A DNA stretch of 64,000 bases from Adiantum capillus-veneris (GCA_014529385.2 CM043953.1:85960342-86024341), one strand, 5' to 3'. Numbered from the stretch's first letter, positions 10,641-23,550 are shown. Translations and numbers: made by a program. The notes: a model not told the origin generated them from the letters alone.

Positions 10641-13555
10641 AAATTCATGTCGTCTCTAACATGACTTGGTGGTCAATGTTGGTGTAGTCTTTGTTGTTGT
10701 TTTGATTTCTTGTGCTCCATTTCTTGTACTTTCGTTAAACCACACAAGAACTATGATCCATGAAAATCATAGTTTATGACGAACTTTTGTCCTTCACATG
10801 CATGCCTGAGCTACAACATCTGTTGCTATCATTATAGGGTTATTGCCAAATCTAAATTGAGAAAGAACCCAATCTCATTCAGCTTGACTCTTATCCTCAT
10901 AGATAGATAAAGCTCCATCCATCACTTTCTGCTGCAGGAAATCTGTCAATTGTGAGTATTTATCATTCTCAAAAATAGCTTCTACAATTGGTTGAGTGGA
11001 GTGATTGGTTGTCATATATTGTGAGCCAACAACAACTTTTTAAGGACTCTATAGAAATGATATGGCTAAACCTTCAACCTCTTTATGCCAAGTTGCACTC
11101 CAATACTACAAAGTCTGTCTGGTTAGGCCGAACTTGGGAGATACTTTTTTATTAGAGGTTCAAAAATCATGTCTATCATTTGATCCGCCTCATCAAGGAG
11201 AAGATATGTGACCCTATAAAGGTTGGTTTGTCTACCATTTGGATTTGCTCTTCTTTGTTGGTGACTCCTTTGTTCCTGCATCAAGGTGATCAAAGTTGCA
11301 TTTTCCACTGTTAGCTTTTGTGTGATTTGTAAATCATTATACTGCTTCTACTTAATACATGACTTGATGAAAGCCTGACAAAACCCATGTAATTCCCCGA
11401 GTTAGTAACTTGCTTCAAAAGGGCCTTTTTGACATCATTCACAATAGATGACCATACATAAGCTATCATTGTCTATTTGTCCCCAAAGCTCATATACATG
11501 ACGTACAGGGTATGTAGATGGCCATGGCTTCAAATTTGAAAAAAATGCATCTTTGGCTAACTAGGGGTTAGAATTTTCTTTTTTGAAGCCCTTAGCTTGT
11601 ACTCTCTATGTGTAGCCTCGTGACAAAGTTTAGCTTGATTTGGACTTGCATTGGCTTGGCAAGCTTATTTTTTTAACTTCAATCTCGAGAATGACTGATG
11701 GGCATCTCTGGAACCTTATGTTCTTGTTAGCACTATTAGTCCCTTTTATTTGTTAGGCTTCATTTAGTCACATACAAGATAGAAGATTTACAATATAAAG
11801 ATCTACTTCCTATATACGGTCTTGTAGTCACATGAAATGTTTGATAGGTAACTTTACACTTGATGGCTGCTTTCATTTAGTCAATCACCAACTTACTTTG
11901 TTCTCGTAGTCCATCCCGGAGTTTTATGACCATTCTATTATAGTCGAAGGCTTATTACCATTCTTTTATTCCCTCTGATATTAGCAATTGTGTGTATGGA
12001 TTTTGAGACATGCTTCATGAAGTTTTGTCATTTTCTTGGAACTTCTTTGTTTTGTATGTCGTTGCATCTCTTCAGTTTTTTCTTCATCTGGATTATCGAT
12101 TTTTAAATTTATTTATCTATTTATATTTTTATTTTACTCTCAAACATATAGAAACAAACAAAAAATCAACTCAACTCAAAAAGAAAAATCAACTTAATAG
12201 AATTTTAAACGATATGTACACTGTACAATGTCCCTAGGGGCTCATATATGGCTCTTGTCCCCGTACTACCAACTCACAAAACATTGCCCTCTAATGTTCA
12301 TAATACTATGGCCGCATTTAGAATGCCTCCCCTCCTTCTATTTGGAGTCCTCCTTGCACAGGGTATCAACAAGGGTAGATGTTGTGTTGGGGAAATAAAA
12401 AATTGTGTCTATGCAGGCCTTGTAATGTAGCCCTATTATGTATACACAGTCAATGCATGATAAAATTTATGATGTGCAAGATGTGGGTATAAGAAATTTG
12501 CTTATTGGCATTTCCTGGTGAGGCTTCTTATTCTAAGAAGTGTGATGTTTTTTGAAGCTCCTCTATCACTTGCTTGATTGAAGGTTGTAGAGATTTTTTA
12601 AAGTCTTACTTATCTGTTTGATGCTTCTTTTGAATCCATTTTAGCCTTGTGGTTGGTTGTCGTATTTGGCATTGTTCCACAGTATTGGGTTCTGGCAATG
12701 AGCTCTCTTCTAAATGTACTATAATCACAGGAATAATTGAAAGAATTCAAGTGACGGTGTAGTGACATTAGGTTTATTGGTTTTCTTTGGGACCCACTTC
12801 TTTGTGATTACTCGTTTTTTTGTTGATGTTGCTTGTTTGGAAACCCATACTTGTCCCTGCTTCCTTTGTGTTTAAAGAGACTTCTTTGGGATCCACCTTG
12901 TCTTTGAGTGAGTCAACAATGTTATTTTATTCAATCCTTTTACGCTTGGTTGAGGATTGGATTCAGAATTTGGTAGTTGATACTTTAATAATTTTGGAAT
13001 CCAAATAAACTCATGATCTCTCTGTGCTTGAATCAACTTCTTTGTAACCCAAAGCTGATTTTCAAAAGCTTAAAACTTTGTGATTTTCTTAGATGTTCCT
13101 GCAAACTTTGACAGTTTTTTTGCCGGCATTAGATCTTGTGATTTTTCATCAGAGATCTTCGTCTTCTTGATCCATACCTGCTTTTGGCCAATTTGGCTCT
13201 TTGGTATCCAAATTTGTCAAACTTTTTGGTTCTCACTCATTCTTTTCTTTCGGCCTTCCTTGGTTGTCACGGAAGCTGCTAGTGATGGTGATGACTTGAG
13301 TTTCCGGTAAGGAATGTCATAAAAATCATCACTATCACTGCTCTCCTCAGCAAGGTTGCACTCTTACACTTTCCCTTTGTGGTTTATCTTGTTATGCAAA
13401 GTTACTGTTTGTTTTATCTTGGATTGCTTCTTTTGGGAGGACTTTTTTAGAAAATTGATTATAGCGTGAGCACTTTGACATGGTTGTGCTCTTTTCGACT
13501 GAGTCTTTTTTGCATGTATAGGAGCCACATATGAGGATTCTTGTTACGGTTTCAT
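10641..13555 (-). other. Degenerate minus-strand retroelement DNA
   Basis: This is probably the body of the element whose 3' LTR lies at about 10180-10628. Minus-strand reading gives short lysine-rich pieces such as KDKVDPKEV, NHKEVGPKEN and WIQKKHQTDK between about 12600 and 13100, with many stops and frame changes. These vaguely recall the lysine-rich region of copia polyproteins, but no RT or integrase motif was found. A DEAD-box helicase fragment sits inside (see separate entry). Nothing else is recognisable. Confidence 0.3.
11123..11308 (-). pseudogene. Captured DEAD-box RNA helicase fragment
   Basis: A 61-codon minus-strand frame contains [20 protein letters not shown] followed by FEPLIKK. 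This is helicase motif II (DEAD, residues 39-42) with its usual surroundings; plant DBP2/DDX5-type enzymes carry TNLRRVTYLVLDEADRM-like text and then GFEPQIRK. Those enzymes unwind RNA using ATP. No Walker A motif, SAT motif or C-terminal RecA domain lies nearby, and the residues before TNL do not match a helicase. It is therefore an isolated gene fragment in retroelement DNA, most likely captured. Confidence 0.65.
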
Positions 13556-15933
13556 TGAGGCGGTCCGGGGCGGGCAACAAGAAATGAGGCCTCTAAACAC
13601 CCTTTGAGGCTCCTGTGCTGCTCAATTGGGGTTGGGGCAAGCACAATCAAAGACAACAACAACCCACAGCCAGAAACCAAACAATAAAAGGGGCACCACC
13701 TAGTTGTAGATGCAAACTAGGACGGACGTGATATCTCTTTGTACTCAAACACACAAAGGGAGGGGAATACAAGATAGCCACACACACCAAACACAAACAT
13801 TTGCCACACCAGAGTGAGGTAGCACAAATCAACTTGAGCAACTCAGTCTTAGCCTTAAAGACTAGATGCACACACAGCTTGGTGAGAAACAGAGAGACAA
13901 CACAAAACTTGACCTTGTTGCCAATACACAAATTGTCTTAGGGTCACGAGAGCCCTCTCACTGAGCACCCTCTTACAATTCACCTTTTAGGCAAACAATC
14001 CAACAAGCCCTCAAACCACCAAGCATGAAATGGCACAACAAACTTCAAGAAAAATATACCTTCAACCACCTGATGAGCCAACTTATCAAGTCAGTTTGGA
14101 GAGAAGAGTCGTAGTTGCAGCATACAATTGCACCCAAAACTATAAATCTTATTTATGGAGAAGAGTAGGCTACAAGTGTGATGAAGAGTATGGTATCACT
14201 CCACTCCTCTAGATAGCATAACTAACTTCAAGCTTCTCCATGCACCTATGGGTAGTGATGGAATAGAGCACTCACAATGCACACACTCTACACAAGAAGG
14301 CTAGAAGAGTGGTGTGCTATGTGTGGAGAATGGTGTGGGTAGTGTGATCATGTGATGATTTACAAGGGAGAGAAGGGCTCTAGTTTTAGGTTTTAGAAGC
14401 CCCGATTAGGATTAGACCTAATCAAGTTTATTTGAAGAAATCAAAGATTGTGCATATTTTTATTTTTTAAATGAAGCTGGGTCTCTCTTATCCTTTGATT
14501 CACATGGATGTGGGCTCAAGGGAAGAGAATTATTGAGGGTGAAAGGAGAGATAATTGAGTGAATAATTTGGGAGTGCCTACTCTAATAGATAGTAGAGGG
14601 TGCATTTTTACAATAAGGTTAGTGGTTAGTGGTTAGTAATAATCACTACAAAATATTTACAAAATCATTCACCAAATGGTGAGATATATGATGAGCAAAG
14701 CTAGAGAAGGTATAAGCTTGTAAAGAGAGGTTGAAGCTTTGGAGAAGTTGACATTCACCTCTTTACAGCACCGGTAGAAGAAGTGGTCAGCATGACGAAG
14801 TTGCGCGAGTCGATGAAGCTATGTTATCTTGAAACCTTGGATAATTCATGATAGAAGCCTTCATTTGCAGAGGTTAACCTTGGATTTTTTCTGATTTTTT
14901 GGAGTTCTTTAGAAAGCTGAAGCGGATATGGTAATATAGACATATATGTAGAGAGAAAGGGGAGCACATAGGGGTGTAGAAATGAAGGATGAAGGCTATG
15001 GAGGTGTGAGAGAAGTGGCAATGGTGAGAAGGGTGAAATAGGACATGGGAGTGGAAAGGAGAGGGAGGAGTGTGTAAGAGTGAGTAGGTGTGTGGAAGGG
15101 TGAGAGAAAATAGGAAGATTTTTTGGTGTATGAGGTGGCAATTTTGAATTCGGCCATAAAATTCATGTAAAATCTTCCTTGACTTCAAAATTTATGAAAA
15201 ACTTATGACAAATACTCAGCTCATGAGCTACATTTCGCCTTTTGAAAGTATCCTCAAATTCGGATCATAAGAAGGTGCCAAAATTCGAGCAATAAGCTGT
15301 CCCTGCAGCACCTAATAAAGCTTGAAGTGGGCCACTATTTTATTTTTTTTCCTTTGTAGTCTTCCAAGTGAGCCCCCCATACATCAACCATGACCTAATA
15401 TTTCCAAGGATCTTGCACACATGCATGGTATAGGATAAGTATCAGATATAATATATACTTGTGGGATAAAAAGATAGGCTAGCTAGTCAAGGAAAATGGA
15501 CACATGGGATGCATGGTGGAAAAATATATATAAAATAAAAGGAGAAAAATCATGAGGGAAGGGACCTTCAATTATTCTCTACTTTGAGTGATTTACGGAA
15601 TTTATTTGAAGATGAAATCTATTTACTTGTGAATATTTAACTAGGAGGGATGGAAAAAAAATATGACGGAGCCGATAAGGTTATTGGTGAATTTTTATGG
15701 TGAAGTCACATAAGGGTTTTTCAAGGCTTGTGTGAGTAGAGCTTAAGGGATAGAATGATAGTAAAATATGTATAAGGAATGACACACAATGGAAGCTAGC
15801 ATACTTAGGCCTGATAACGCACACCTACGAATATATATTTATATAAATACAAAAATTTTGAAAAAAAACCTTTATATTTAGGTCCTTTATTTGATAGGAA
15901 TAATTTACATGTAAAGAGGACCGTAAACTTACT
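13556..15933 (+). repeat. 2.4-kb direct repeat, copy 2
   Basis: Begins TGAGGCGGTCCGGGGCGGGC like copy 1 at 6426. Small indels separate the two, for example a TAGATAGTAGA insertion near 14588 in this copy. Its right end abuts the C-terminal end of the DUF7869-like gene (about 15900), whereas copy 1 lacks that gene. The block could therefore be the 3' flank of a DNA transposon or one of two LTR-like repeats. Confidence 0.75.
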
Positions 15934-18600
15934 ACCTTGTGGTTCTCTTTTACATAATCAAACATTGCTAGTAGCATTGGTACACCCTTTGGAATTCTAG
16001 GCTTCCCATCATTCCCCTTTTTGTAGAGTTCAATGCCACCTTCTCTTGCCAGCCAATCCATTGACTTTGGATACATCTTGTATTGCATGATAGGCAACTC
16101 ACCCTATATATAGAACCTAAATTGAAGAGGTTTTGAGTGCCCCACAAGAGATTCCTTTGAATCACACTAGTGGTCCTCAATATAGATTTTAAAATCTTGC
16201 ACATGTGTTGAAAGAAATGGAGTAGGCTTTGTGCTCTCACATGATTGGAAATGTTCCATGAGATGTGGGAATGTAAAAATCATGATTGTCCTTAAATTCT
16301 TTGAGAACTTACTAAACATTGCATCAATGTCTTTGTGTGTACGACCCACCATCAAAAAACCCAATTGGATCATTTTGAATGCCCTTGGTGCAACTAGCAA
16401 TGACAAAAATGCAAATAGATAGTGATTTATGTTTTCTGACCCATAATTATCCAATTGCAATAGTAATTTATCGGGCAACTTTTGAAGCCATAGACATCAA
16501 CATGCCCTACATCTTCATCCTTGTGTGATCCCTTGATGATGATCTAGTTCTTTCTTGTAATTTAGAGATCTTTTTAGGTTTCTTTTGCATAGAGATAGAG
16601 AGACAATTAAGAAGTTTAGGTCATGTCGCCACAAATCAATTGCAAAGTGACAATATCTTCCCCGCCCATGTCCCTGTGTAATCATGCCAGTCAAAGAGAC
16701 TGGAAGCTGAGGAGACCTATCTGTGACTTTGACCTTAGCCTTGAAATTGTAGTCTTTGTTTGGTCCATCTTGTCATGTATGATGCATAAGTTTGTTTGTG
16801 GTTCCAACTGAGATGCCAAGCACCAATCATAGTAAAAAAAATTATAGCTTTGTTGTTGTAGCATGTTAACTCGACGCTTTGTTAAAACTTCATTACGCTC
16901 TTGTAGACAATTTGTTGATGCCATTTTTTCCTTTATTTCTGAGTGAATATCACATTTGGGGAACACACTTGTTGTTGCAAGACTAACATCCTTGAACTCT
17001 GTGTTCCATATTCGATTAAATGAAGATATTGAAATTTTCATACTTCCAACCGGTTCCAAGGTCTTTTTCACTTCTACCCATAACTCTATTTGTTTGTAGA
17101 TGTCAGGGATAACTAATTGCATTTTGCATGTTCCATCATGCATTGTGCGGCTTTTATGTGGAATTTTCTCTGCATTCTTCTCAAATAAGTCTAAAAATTT
17201 CTCTTCCCATCTCTATGTGATCTCAACCCGCTCTTATTGTTCCTTTTCTTCCATGTATTGCCCTCTTCACACCTTGCACAAATTGAGCTTTGTTTCTATA
17301 AAAAGCAGTTCTTTGTATACGATGCATCTCGTACCATGATTTTCCACATACAATCTTCCCACTGAGAACAAATATGTACTTCCTTGTGCCAACACCATCA
17401 ACTCGGCAAGACGAATCAAGTGTATCATACACATAATTTGTACGTTCCTCCAATTGCAAACCCCAAAAATTATTTGCAAGTTGAGCAGCGCTTCTCAATT
17501 TGAGATTTGGCAACATTTAAATGGACAACAATCAATGGTTGCAATTTGTGAGACAGTTCCCATAGACATTCTGGTCTCTGAACCTTTAAGAGCAAGAATC
17601 CTAGGCTTTCTATTAGCCATACAATAAGCTTGCTTCTGTACAAAAAGTGACCTTGTCCCTGCAAAAATAGATTGTAGTTGCATAATCCACATTGTCCATC
17701 TCCTTGCTTGTGTCTTCATCTACAAATTCTCTACACAATGGTTTGGAAAGCAATGGTAATCCGTCTTGGAAGGTAAGCCTCTTAATAGACCATCATACTA
17801 AAGTAATGCAATCTAAGATGTCACTTGCACTCGTCCTTGTTCCTTCATTGTAAGCTTTGTTCACCACCACACCAAGATCTTCTTCTCCTAAAACCTCATC
17901 ATAGTCAATCACTTTATATGGAAAAGATAGAAGTATAGCCCCTGTTCCAATGCAATATTTCATCCCCTCTGACCAAAGCAAGACAACACGCTCTTTCCAA
18001 CTCTCCCGCAATTGATCTCTGTAGTCGACTTCCTCCATATGTTCTCCTTCAAGGGCCACATCCACTTCATCATGTGTCATACTAACTATGCCACATTCCA
18101 CCGTAAGCTTGACATTTTGTCTCTCCCATTTTTCAAACCCACCATGCAACATTCCCTTGTAAGCTTGACATTTTGCATACTAACCACGCCTTAGTCCCCT
18201 GTAAGCTTGACATTTTGTCTCTCCCATTTTGCAAACCACCAACCATTTCACCGACTATCGATGCATGAATTGTTGGAAAGGGAAAGCAAGAAAAAGAGTC
18301 ATGGAAATTATCAATAGATGACAAGTTACCATCTCCAGGTAGTTCACCATGGCACAAAACACTAGGTTTGGTTGAAAATACACTCCCATTTGCAACCACA
18401 TTATCTCCAATGAGGAGGTCTACAAGGTCTCCACTTTGAAAAACTTTTGTAAAGACACCTGAAAAAAAAATCCAATGCAAGAGTAGTCTCAAGATTTGAC
18501 CATGTAGCACAAACTTGAAGCTCATGTTGAGGATTATTAGAAATATTAAAGGACCATGTGAAAGCTATGGGTTTGCAATCATGGAATGTACCATCCTCCA
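15900..18600 (-). pseudogene. DUF7869-like putative transposase gene, broken
   Basis: Minus-strand frames line up in order with a family I recall as DUF7869, widespread in repeat-derived eukaryotic genes and probably a DDE-type transposase. From N to C: an acidic region (17793-18152); DCCPFKCC (about 17500-17550); VGTRKYIFVLSGKIVCGKSW (17223-17516); FNRIWNTEF with FPKCDIHSEIKEK and ends MDQTKTTISRL (16691-17143); LLLQLDNYGSENINHY and VGRTHKDIDAMFSK (16167-16478); and LPIMQYKMYPKSMDW with a GVPMLL end (about 15900-16100). The LDN...EN and THxDID strings are typical of the family. Frameshifts and perhaps introns separate the pieces. A pyrimidine tract plus CAG near 18455-18470 looks like a splice acceptor after the first exon. 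The repeat array to the right copies that first exon. Confidence 0.65.
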
Positions 18601-19850
18601 ATTATATTACACACTATTAGCTAGCTAATATCTATTGAGATGTACCCTCATAGTAGCCTCAAGATTTGACCACTTCAAAAAAACTTCAAGTCCATGCCAA
18701 AATGTATTAGACACGTTAAAGGGCCATGTCAAGGATTTGGGCTCCTACACATTCAATAGACCAGATCCCACTTTTATATACCTTATGTTTAGTCGGATAA
18801 TATCACTTCATGGATACCTTTAGAGTAGATTCACGAGTGGACCACATAACAGAAACTTTAGGACTACACCAAGGGTTATTGACACATTCAAGGAATGTCA
18901 AGGCTATGGGATAACAAGTATTCAATCTACCAAACCCCACTTCTATTACAACCTATGTTTACTTGGCTATAATATAACTTGGGGTGTACCATCATAGTGT
19001 GGCCTCAAGATTTGACCACGTGGAAAAAACTTCAGGTCCATGCTAAGGATCATCATACACATTCAAGGCCTATGTCCATGCTATGGGTTTGAAGCTATTC
19101 AATCTGTATGTTTACTCATTTAAGATAACATGGGTTGTACCAATAGCCTCAAGATTTGACCTCGTGGCAAAAACTTGAGGTCCATGCCAAGGAGTATTAG
19201 ACCAAAACCTGCATCCCTATATGTACAGTAAGCACAAAATAGATAAAAAAATAGGCATGTAAATAGTCAATAAATATCTATTGAGATTTACCCTCATAGT
19301 AGCCTCAAGATTTGACCATGTGGAAAACACTTCAGGTCTATGCCAAAGCGTATTACAATGTTAAAGTGTCATGGAAAGGGTATGGGTTCTAATCATTCAA
19401 TGGACCAGATCCCAATTTTATATACCTTATGTTTAGTCGGCTAATATCATTTCATACATACCTTCAAAGTAGACTCACGAGTGGACCACGTGATAGAAAC
19501 TTTAGGACTCCAGCAAGGGTTATTAGACACATTCAAGGAATGTCAAGGCTATGTGTTTGCAATTATTCACAATCTACCAAACCCCACTTCCATTACACCC
19601 TATCTTTACTTGGCTAATATAACTTGGGGTGTAATAGTGTGGCCTCAAGATTTGACCACGTGGAAAAAACTTGAGGTCCATGGTAAGTATCATCATACAC
19701 ATTCAAGGCCTATGTAAAGGCTATGGGTTTGAAGCTATTCAATCTGTATGTTTACTCGGCTAAGATAACATGGGTTGTACTAGTAGCCTCAAGATTTGAC
19801 CACATGGAAAAAACTTGAGGTCCATGCCAAGGACATAGACACATTTATAT
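18491..19850 (-). repeat. Tandem array of first-exon copies, two 640-bp higher-order units
   Basis: A unit of 140-180 bp holding AAGATTTGACCACGTGG and TTCAGGTCCATGCCAAGG (plus strand) recurs near 18491, 18661, 18826, 19001, 19151, 19301, 19471, 19641 and 19785. The four units from 18661 match the four from 19301, giving a higher-order unit of about 640 bp. On the minus strand several units read as protein: HELQVCATWSNLETT (18.5 kb), HGLEVFLKWSNLEA (18.7 kb), HGPEVFSTWSNLEA (19.0 kb) and HRPEVFSTWSNLEATM (19.3 kb). Most units have a donor-like GGTAHR just after. They therefore look like diverged copies of an exon, with introns, rather than simple satellite DNA. Confidence 0.7.
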
Positions 19851-20391
19851 ACACATAGACATGTAAATAAATATAGATATATGGCCAAATATGCATTGAC
19901 TAATAGAAGAATATTTTTGAAGGAAATAAATAAATAAATATGGGTGCATATATGTATGCGGATATACTCGCACATATGTATGCATACGCACACATACGTT
20001 CATGATAGCATTCTAGACTATACAATATTAATAGTTATATAAATATATAGATCTCAATAGATAAATACACACACACATGTAGAAACACATGCATTTCTAC
20101 AGCTATGCACATTTACATATGTATTTCAGATACACATATGTATAAATACGTACACACATGTAGAGCATGCATAATACACACACACACACATATGTGTGTC
20201 CCTACACATATGTGTAAATACGTACACATATATAGCATATTGCATAATACACACACACACATATGTGTGTGTATCTGTGTGTCTATGTATAGTTATGCGT
20301 ATATGTATTCACATATATAAATAATTATGTGTGTGTGTGTGTGTTCAAGTATGTACGTATCAAGGTGAAAACACACCTAATATACGACCCT

Positions 20392-20434
<43 letters not shown>

Positions 20435-20440
20435 TCCTAA
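19840..20440. repeat. CA/TG and AT microsatellite cluster
   Basis: Runs of ACACAC, TATATA, CATATG and TGTGTG alternate, with clean (CA)n at about 20176-20190 and 20250-20262, and (TG)n at 20330-20343 and 20403-20426. An open frame at 20105-20320 is only the translation of these repeats. Confidence 0.85.
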
Positions 20441-20517
20441 CATGTCATTTCCGCCCAACACTGTCTCTTTAAATGTCTACATCAACATGAGCTAGTGTGT
20501 GCTTCTTGTTTTCAATT

Positions 20518-20960
20518 TCAAAAATGTCAATTAAGAACAAGGGGAAAAGGAGAAATTACGCCCTAAAATAGAGAAAGATAGTACAAAAACCTGGAAAAAT
20601 AATGTAATTTTCTTAAATTTCATCTTGGCTAATTCAATGAAAGGAATTCTCTATGTTTGAAATGTTCTCGAACACTGTAGCGAGTCTCGAAGTCTTGAGG
20701 CTAACTAAATGTGGAGAATTTTAGTGTAAAAACTGGTAAAACCCCTAAAAGGTTGTAAAAATCGATTGCGGGGTAGAAGTGATGTGCAGGAAAAATGTAT
20801 CTCAATATTGTGCCATTTTTTATTTAGAAAATGCCAGTTGAGGGAAAGCGCGAAGGGAAAAATTTTCAAAATAGAGAAAAACAGTGTAAAAAAGCATAAA
20901 AATAACTTATATTTTTAGAAATTTCTCTTGGCAAAAGCAACTCTGGACCGTATAAGACTG
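20518..20960. repeat. Worn tandem pair, about 300-bp spacing
   Basis: AAAATGTCAATTAAG...AGGAGAAATTACGCCC...ATAGAGAAA...TTCATCTTGGC near 20518 matches AAAATGCCAGTTGAG...AAATTTTCAAAATAGAGAAA...TTTCTCTTGGC near 20826. No coding sense was seen. Confidence 0.5.
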
Positions 20961-21212
20961 TGATGTTACGCAGGACTTAAAATTAACTCCCCATTGGCTA
21001 GAGTGAATGACTCCCTATCTATCTTTTTTAGGCTTCAAATGAATCTTTTCCCAAATTTTAAGCTTCCCGCTCCTTCTCAATCCTCATCTCGAACACTAAA
21101 TTTGGGATATTTTTTTACTAACACACGCTGGAAACACTTGTTATTTCACACTAGGGTGCTCTTTTTTTGAATATGGTCCATCCATTATGTCACATGGGCT
21201 CATAGAATGCAT
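20961..21212. other. No recognisable feature
   Basis: Unique-looking sequence between the worn tandem pair and the CT/CA microsatellite; nothing identified. Confidence 0.4.
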
Positions 21213-21234
21213 TCTTTCTCTCTGCTCTCTCTCG

Positions 21235-21296
<62 letters not shown>
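21213..21296. repeat. Compound (CT)n(CA)n microsatellite
   Basis: CT repeats, interrupted twice by CG steps, pass into about 13 CA repeats. The frame at 21141-21341 is only repeat translation. Confidence 0.95.
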
Positions 21297-21297
<1 letters not shown>

Positions 21298-21812
21298 CTT
21301 GCACACATACACACATTTATTTGTATATATTTGGGACTCATAGAGGCTATTCCCTAGTCTTCCCATGAAGCTTACGAGAAAATTGTAAGCTTCAAAGTGA
21401 AGCTTAAGCCCTCACATCAAATGAAACTTGAAATGGCCAGTCTCATGACGCCCAAATGGGCTTGAAATTTAAAGTCTGGCATTGCCACTGCATAGCTGAC
21501 TCAGCCTTATTCTAGTGGTGTACCTCGTATTCTGGAAAAAGTGCCACGGCCCCTATTGTCTCGACTCTTGTAGCTTGGCAATTCCAGCATCCTTCATGAG
21601 GACTTTTGCAAGTTCCAAGGATCGTGCATGTTTTGCAGGTGCTTCATTGGCGTTTGAAACAGTTCTCTTCAGCCGTATTCTAGAATTTGCACATCGATGT
21701 TCAATTCAACTCTAATGCGTGCACAGTATGATAGTATTTCACGTTTGACCTTCCATGGAATACCTGTGTAGATTCTCTCTCTCACTCATGCACAAATTCC
21801 AAGCCCGCCATT
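21297..21812. other. No recognisable feature
   Basis: Mixed sequence between two microsatellites. Frames here (such as 21515-21715) show no known motif. Confidence 0.35.
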
Positions 21813-21815
21813 CAG

Positions 21816-21848
<33 letters not shown>
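21813..21848. repeat. (CT)n microsatellite at the LINE remnant edge
   Basis: About 18 CT repeats immediately before the first recognisable LINE codons. Confidence 0.9.
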
Positions 21849-21851
<3 letters not shown>

Positions 21852-22990
21852 TTGAGAACTTTTGCTTGCACAATGGGCTGATTGTGAATGAATCAAAAAC
21901 AAAGGTTATGCTTGTGAAAACCAACCATAAGGAGAAGCCATGCATTGTGTACAACAATGAGACACTTGAAGTTGTTGAGAGCTTTAAGTACCTTGGCCTT
22001 GAGGTTTAGTCCAATCACAAGTGGCATGAATGTGCTATGTGTTGTTTGGAAGTGGGAAATAGAGCATATTGTGCATTTCAGAACATGTTTAATGTGGGAA
22101 ACATCAAGTGTTGGGTTCTCAAGAAGTATCTTTTTGATGCATTGGTGACACCGGTTCTTCTTTATGGAGTTGAAGTGTGGGACGGGAGCATCTCAAAGTC
22201 TACTTGGAAAGAGTTTGAGAATGTATAAAAGTATTTTCTTACAAACTTTCTCCAAGTTAAGAAACAAACACCATATATGCTCCTACTTCTTGAGTCGGGA
22301 TCTCTTCTGATTGAGGTTATGGGCATGGAAAGGGTTGTGGAGTACAAGATAAAGATGCGTCAAAACGCGTCACATCGACTTCCTACAATTGCATGGGAAG
22401 CAAGCAAAAAAGTTCAAAAGACGCATAAAAGCAAGATCTTGAGCGCAAGACATAAATAAGTGGTTTGTTAGATGGGATGCATTACACTTACTATATGATG
22501 CTTCAATTGACTCCCAAGTGAATGAATCTTTTCTACAACGCCAATGTATTGAGGCTTGGGATAAATCCGGTGGGTCAGGCTTCATACATTACACCACCCA
22601 TATTGCCCACAACTACAAAACCATGTTCTTCGCTGAAAGAGGAAACCATACTCACACTTACATGCTTGAGCCTATCCCCTTGTCGGCTTAGCTCCCCTCT
22701 CCTTTGATGTGAGATAGGGTGTTGGGGCAATGGAGAAGAGTCAAATTGACTATGCACGTTATGCACACTGCAAGTTCGAGAATCTGAGTACCAGACACTA
22801 CTAGAGTGCTCAGCTTTTGGTCACATCCAAACTTGCTTCTCTCACATTTTAATCCATATAACCTAGACCTACACACTTTCCTCTCCCAGCCACACTGTGG
22901 GCTCTGCATTGGGACTCTGATCACCACAATTTTGGAGCATCGAGAGTCACTCATCATCCATACACATACTACAGCACATATAACTTTGGT
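21849..22990 (+). pseudogene. LINE-type retrotransposon ORF2 3' remnant
   Basis: One frame (21849-22457) reads NGLIVNESKTKVML, then VVESFKYLGLEV, LVTPVLLYGVEVW and STWKEFENV. These are the end of the palm (strings around LNxxKTK and FKYLG) and the thumb (PxLLYGxExW) of non-LTR reverse transcriptases. Only two stops interrupt it, TAG at 22007 and TAA at 22226. Beyond 22457 the frame shifts, but pieces continue to about 22870, where CKFENLSTRHY and CSAFGHIQTCFSH in neighbouring frames look like a Cys/His-rich tail. The YxDD active site and all upstream domains are missing, as expected of a 5'-truncated LINE insertion. No poly-A tail is obvious; microsatellites flank both ends. Confidence 0.75.
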
Positions 22991-23029
22991 CCTATAGGTC
23001 ATATTTGACTTCCAAGGACGATAACAAAA

Positions 23030-23036
23030 TCTCTCT

Positions 23037-23107
<71 letters not shown>

Positions 23108-23213
23108 AAATCCATGTGCAGGTTGCTCCTCTTAGCCGTGTGCACAACATCTCTCACTTTCTCTCTCACACACACACAGATTCTCTCACGCTAACACACA
23201 CACACACACACAC
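23030..23213. repeat. CT/CA microsatellites
   Basis: (CT)n runs into (CA)n to 23104; further CA-rich runs at 23166-23180 and 23193-23215 are separated by short unique text. Confidence 0.92.
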
Positions 23214-23298
23214 ACAAATCCAATTAGTTGAATCAAATGCGCTTGCACCCCTATTAATGGCGTCTAAAATCTCAAATGGACCATAAATCAGGCATTTT

Positions 23299-23302
<4 letters not shown>

Positions 23303-23365
<63 letters not shown>

Positions 23366-23366
23366 A
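23303..23366. repeat. (CT)n microsatellite, about 32 units
   Basis: An almost pure CT run followed by the module containing GACACAAGATGGGGAGCC. Confidence 0.95.
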
Positions 23367-23419
23367 ACCAGCGGTGACACAAGATGGGGAGCCTTAATTG
23401 ACTCTCTCTCTCTATCTCT

Positions 23420-23465
23420 TGTTGGAGCTCGTGCTAGGAGCCATGGTGTTGCAGGCTTGCAAAGA

Positions 23466-23550
<85 letters not shown>

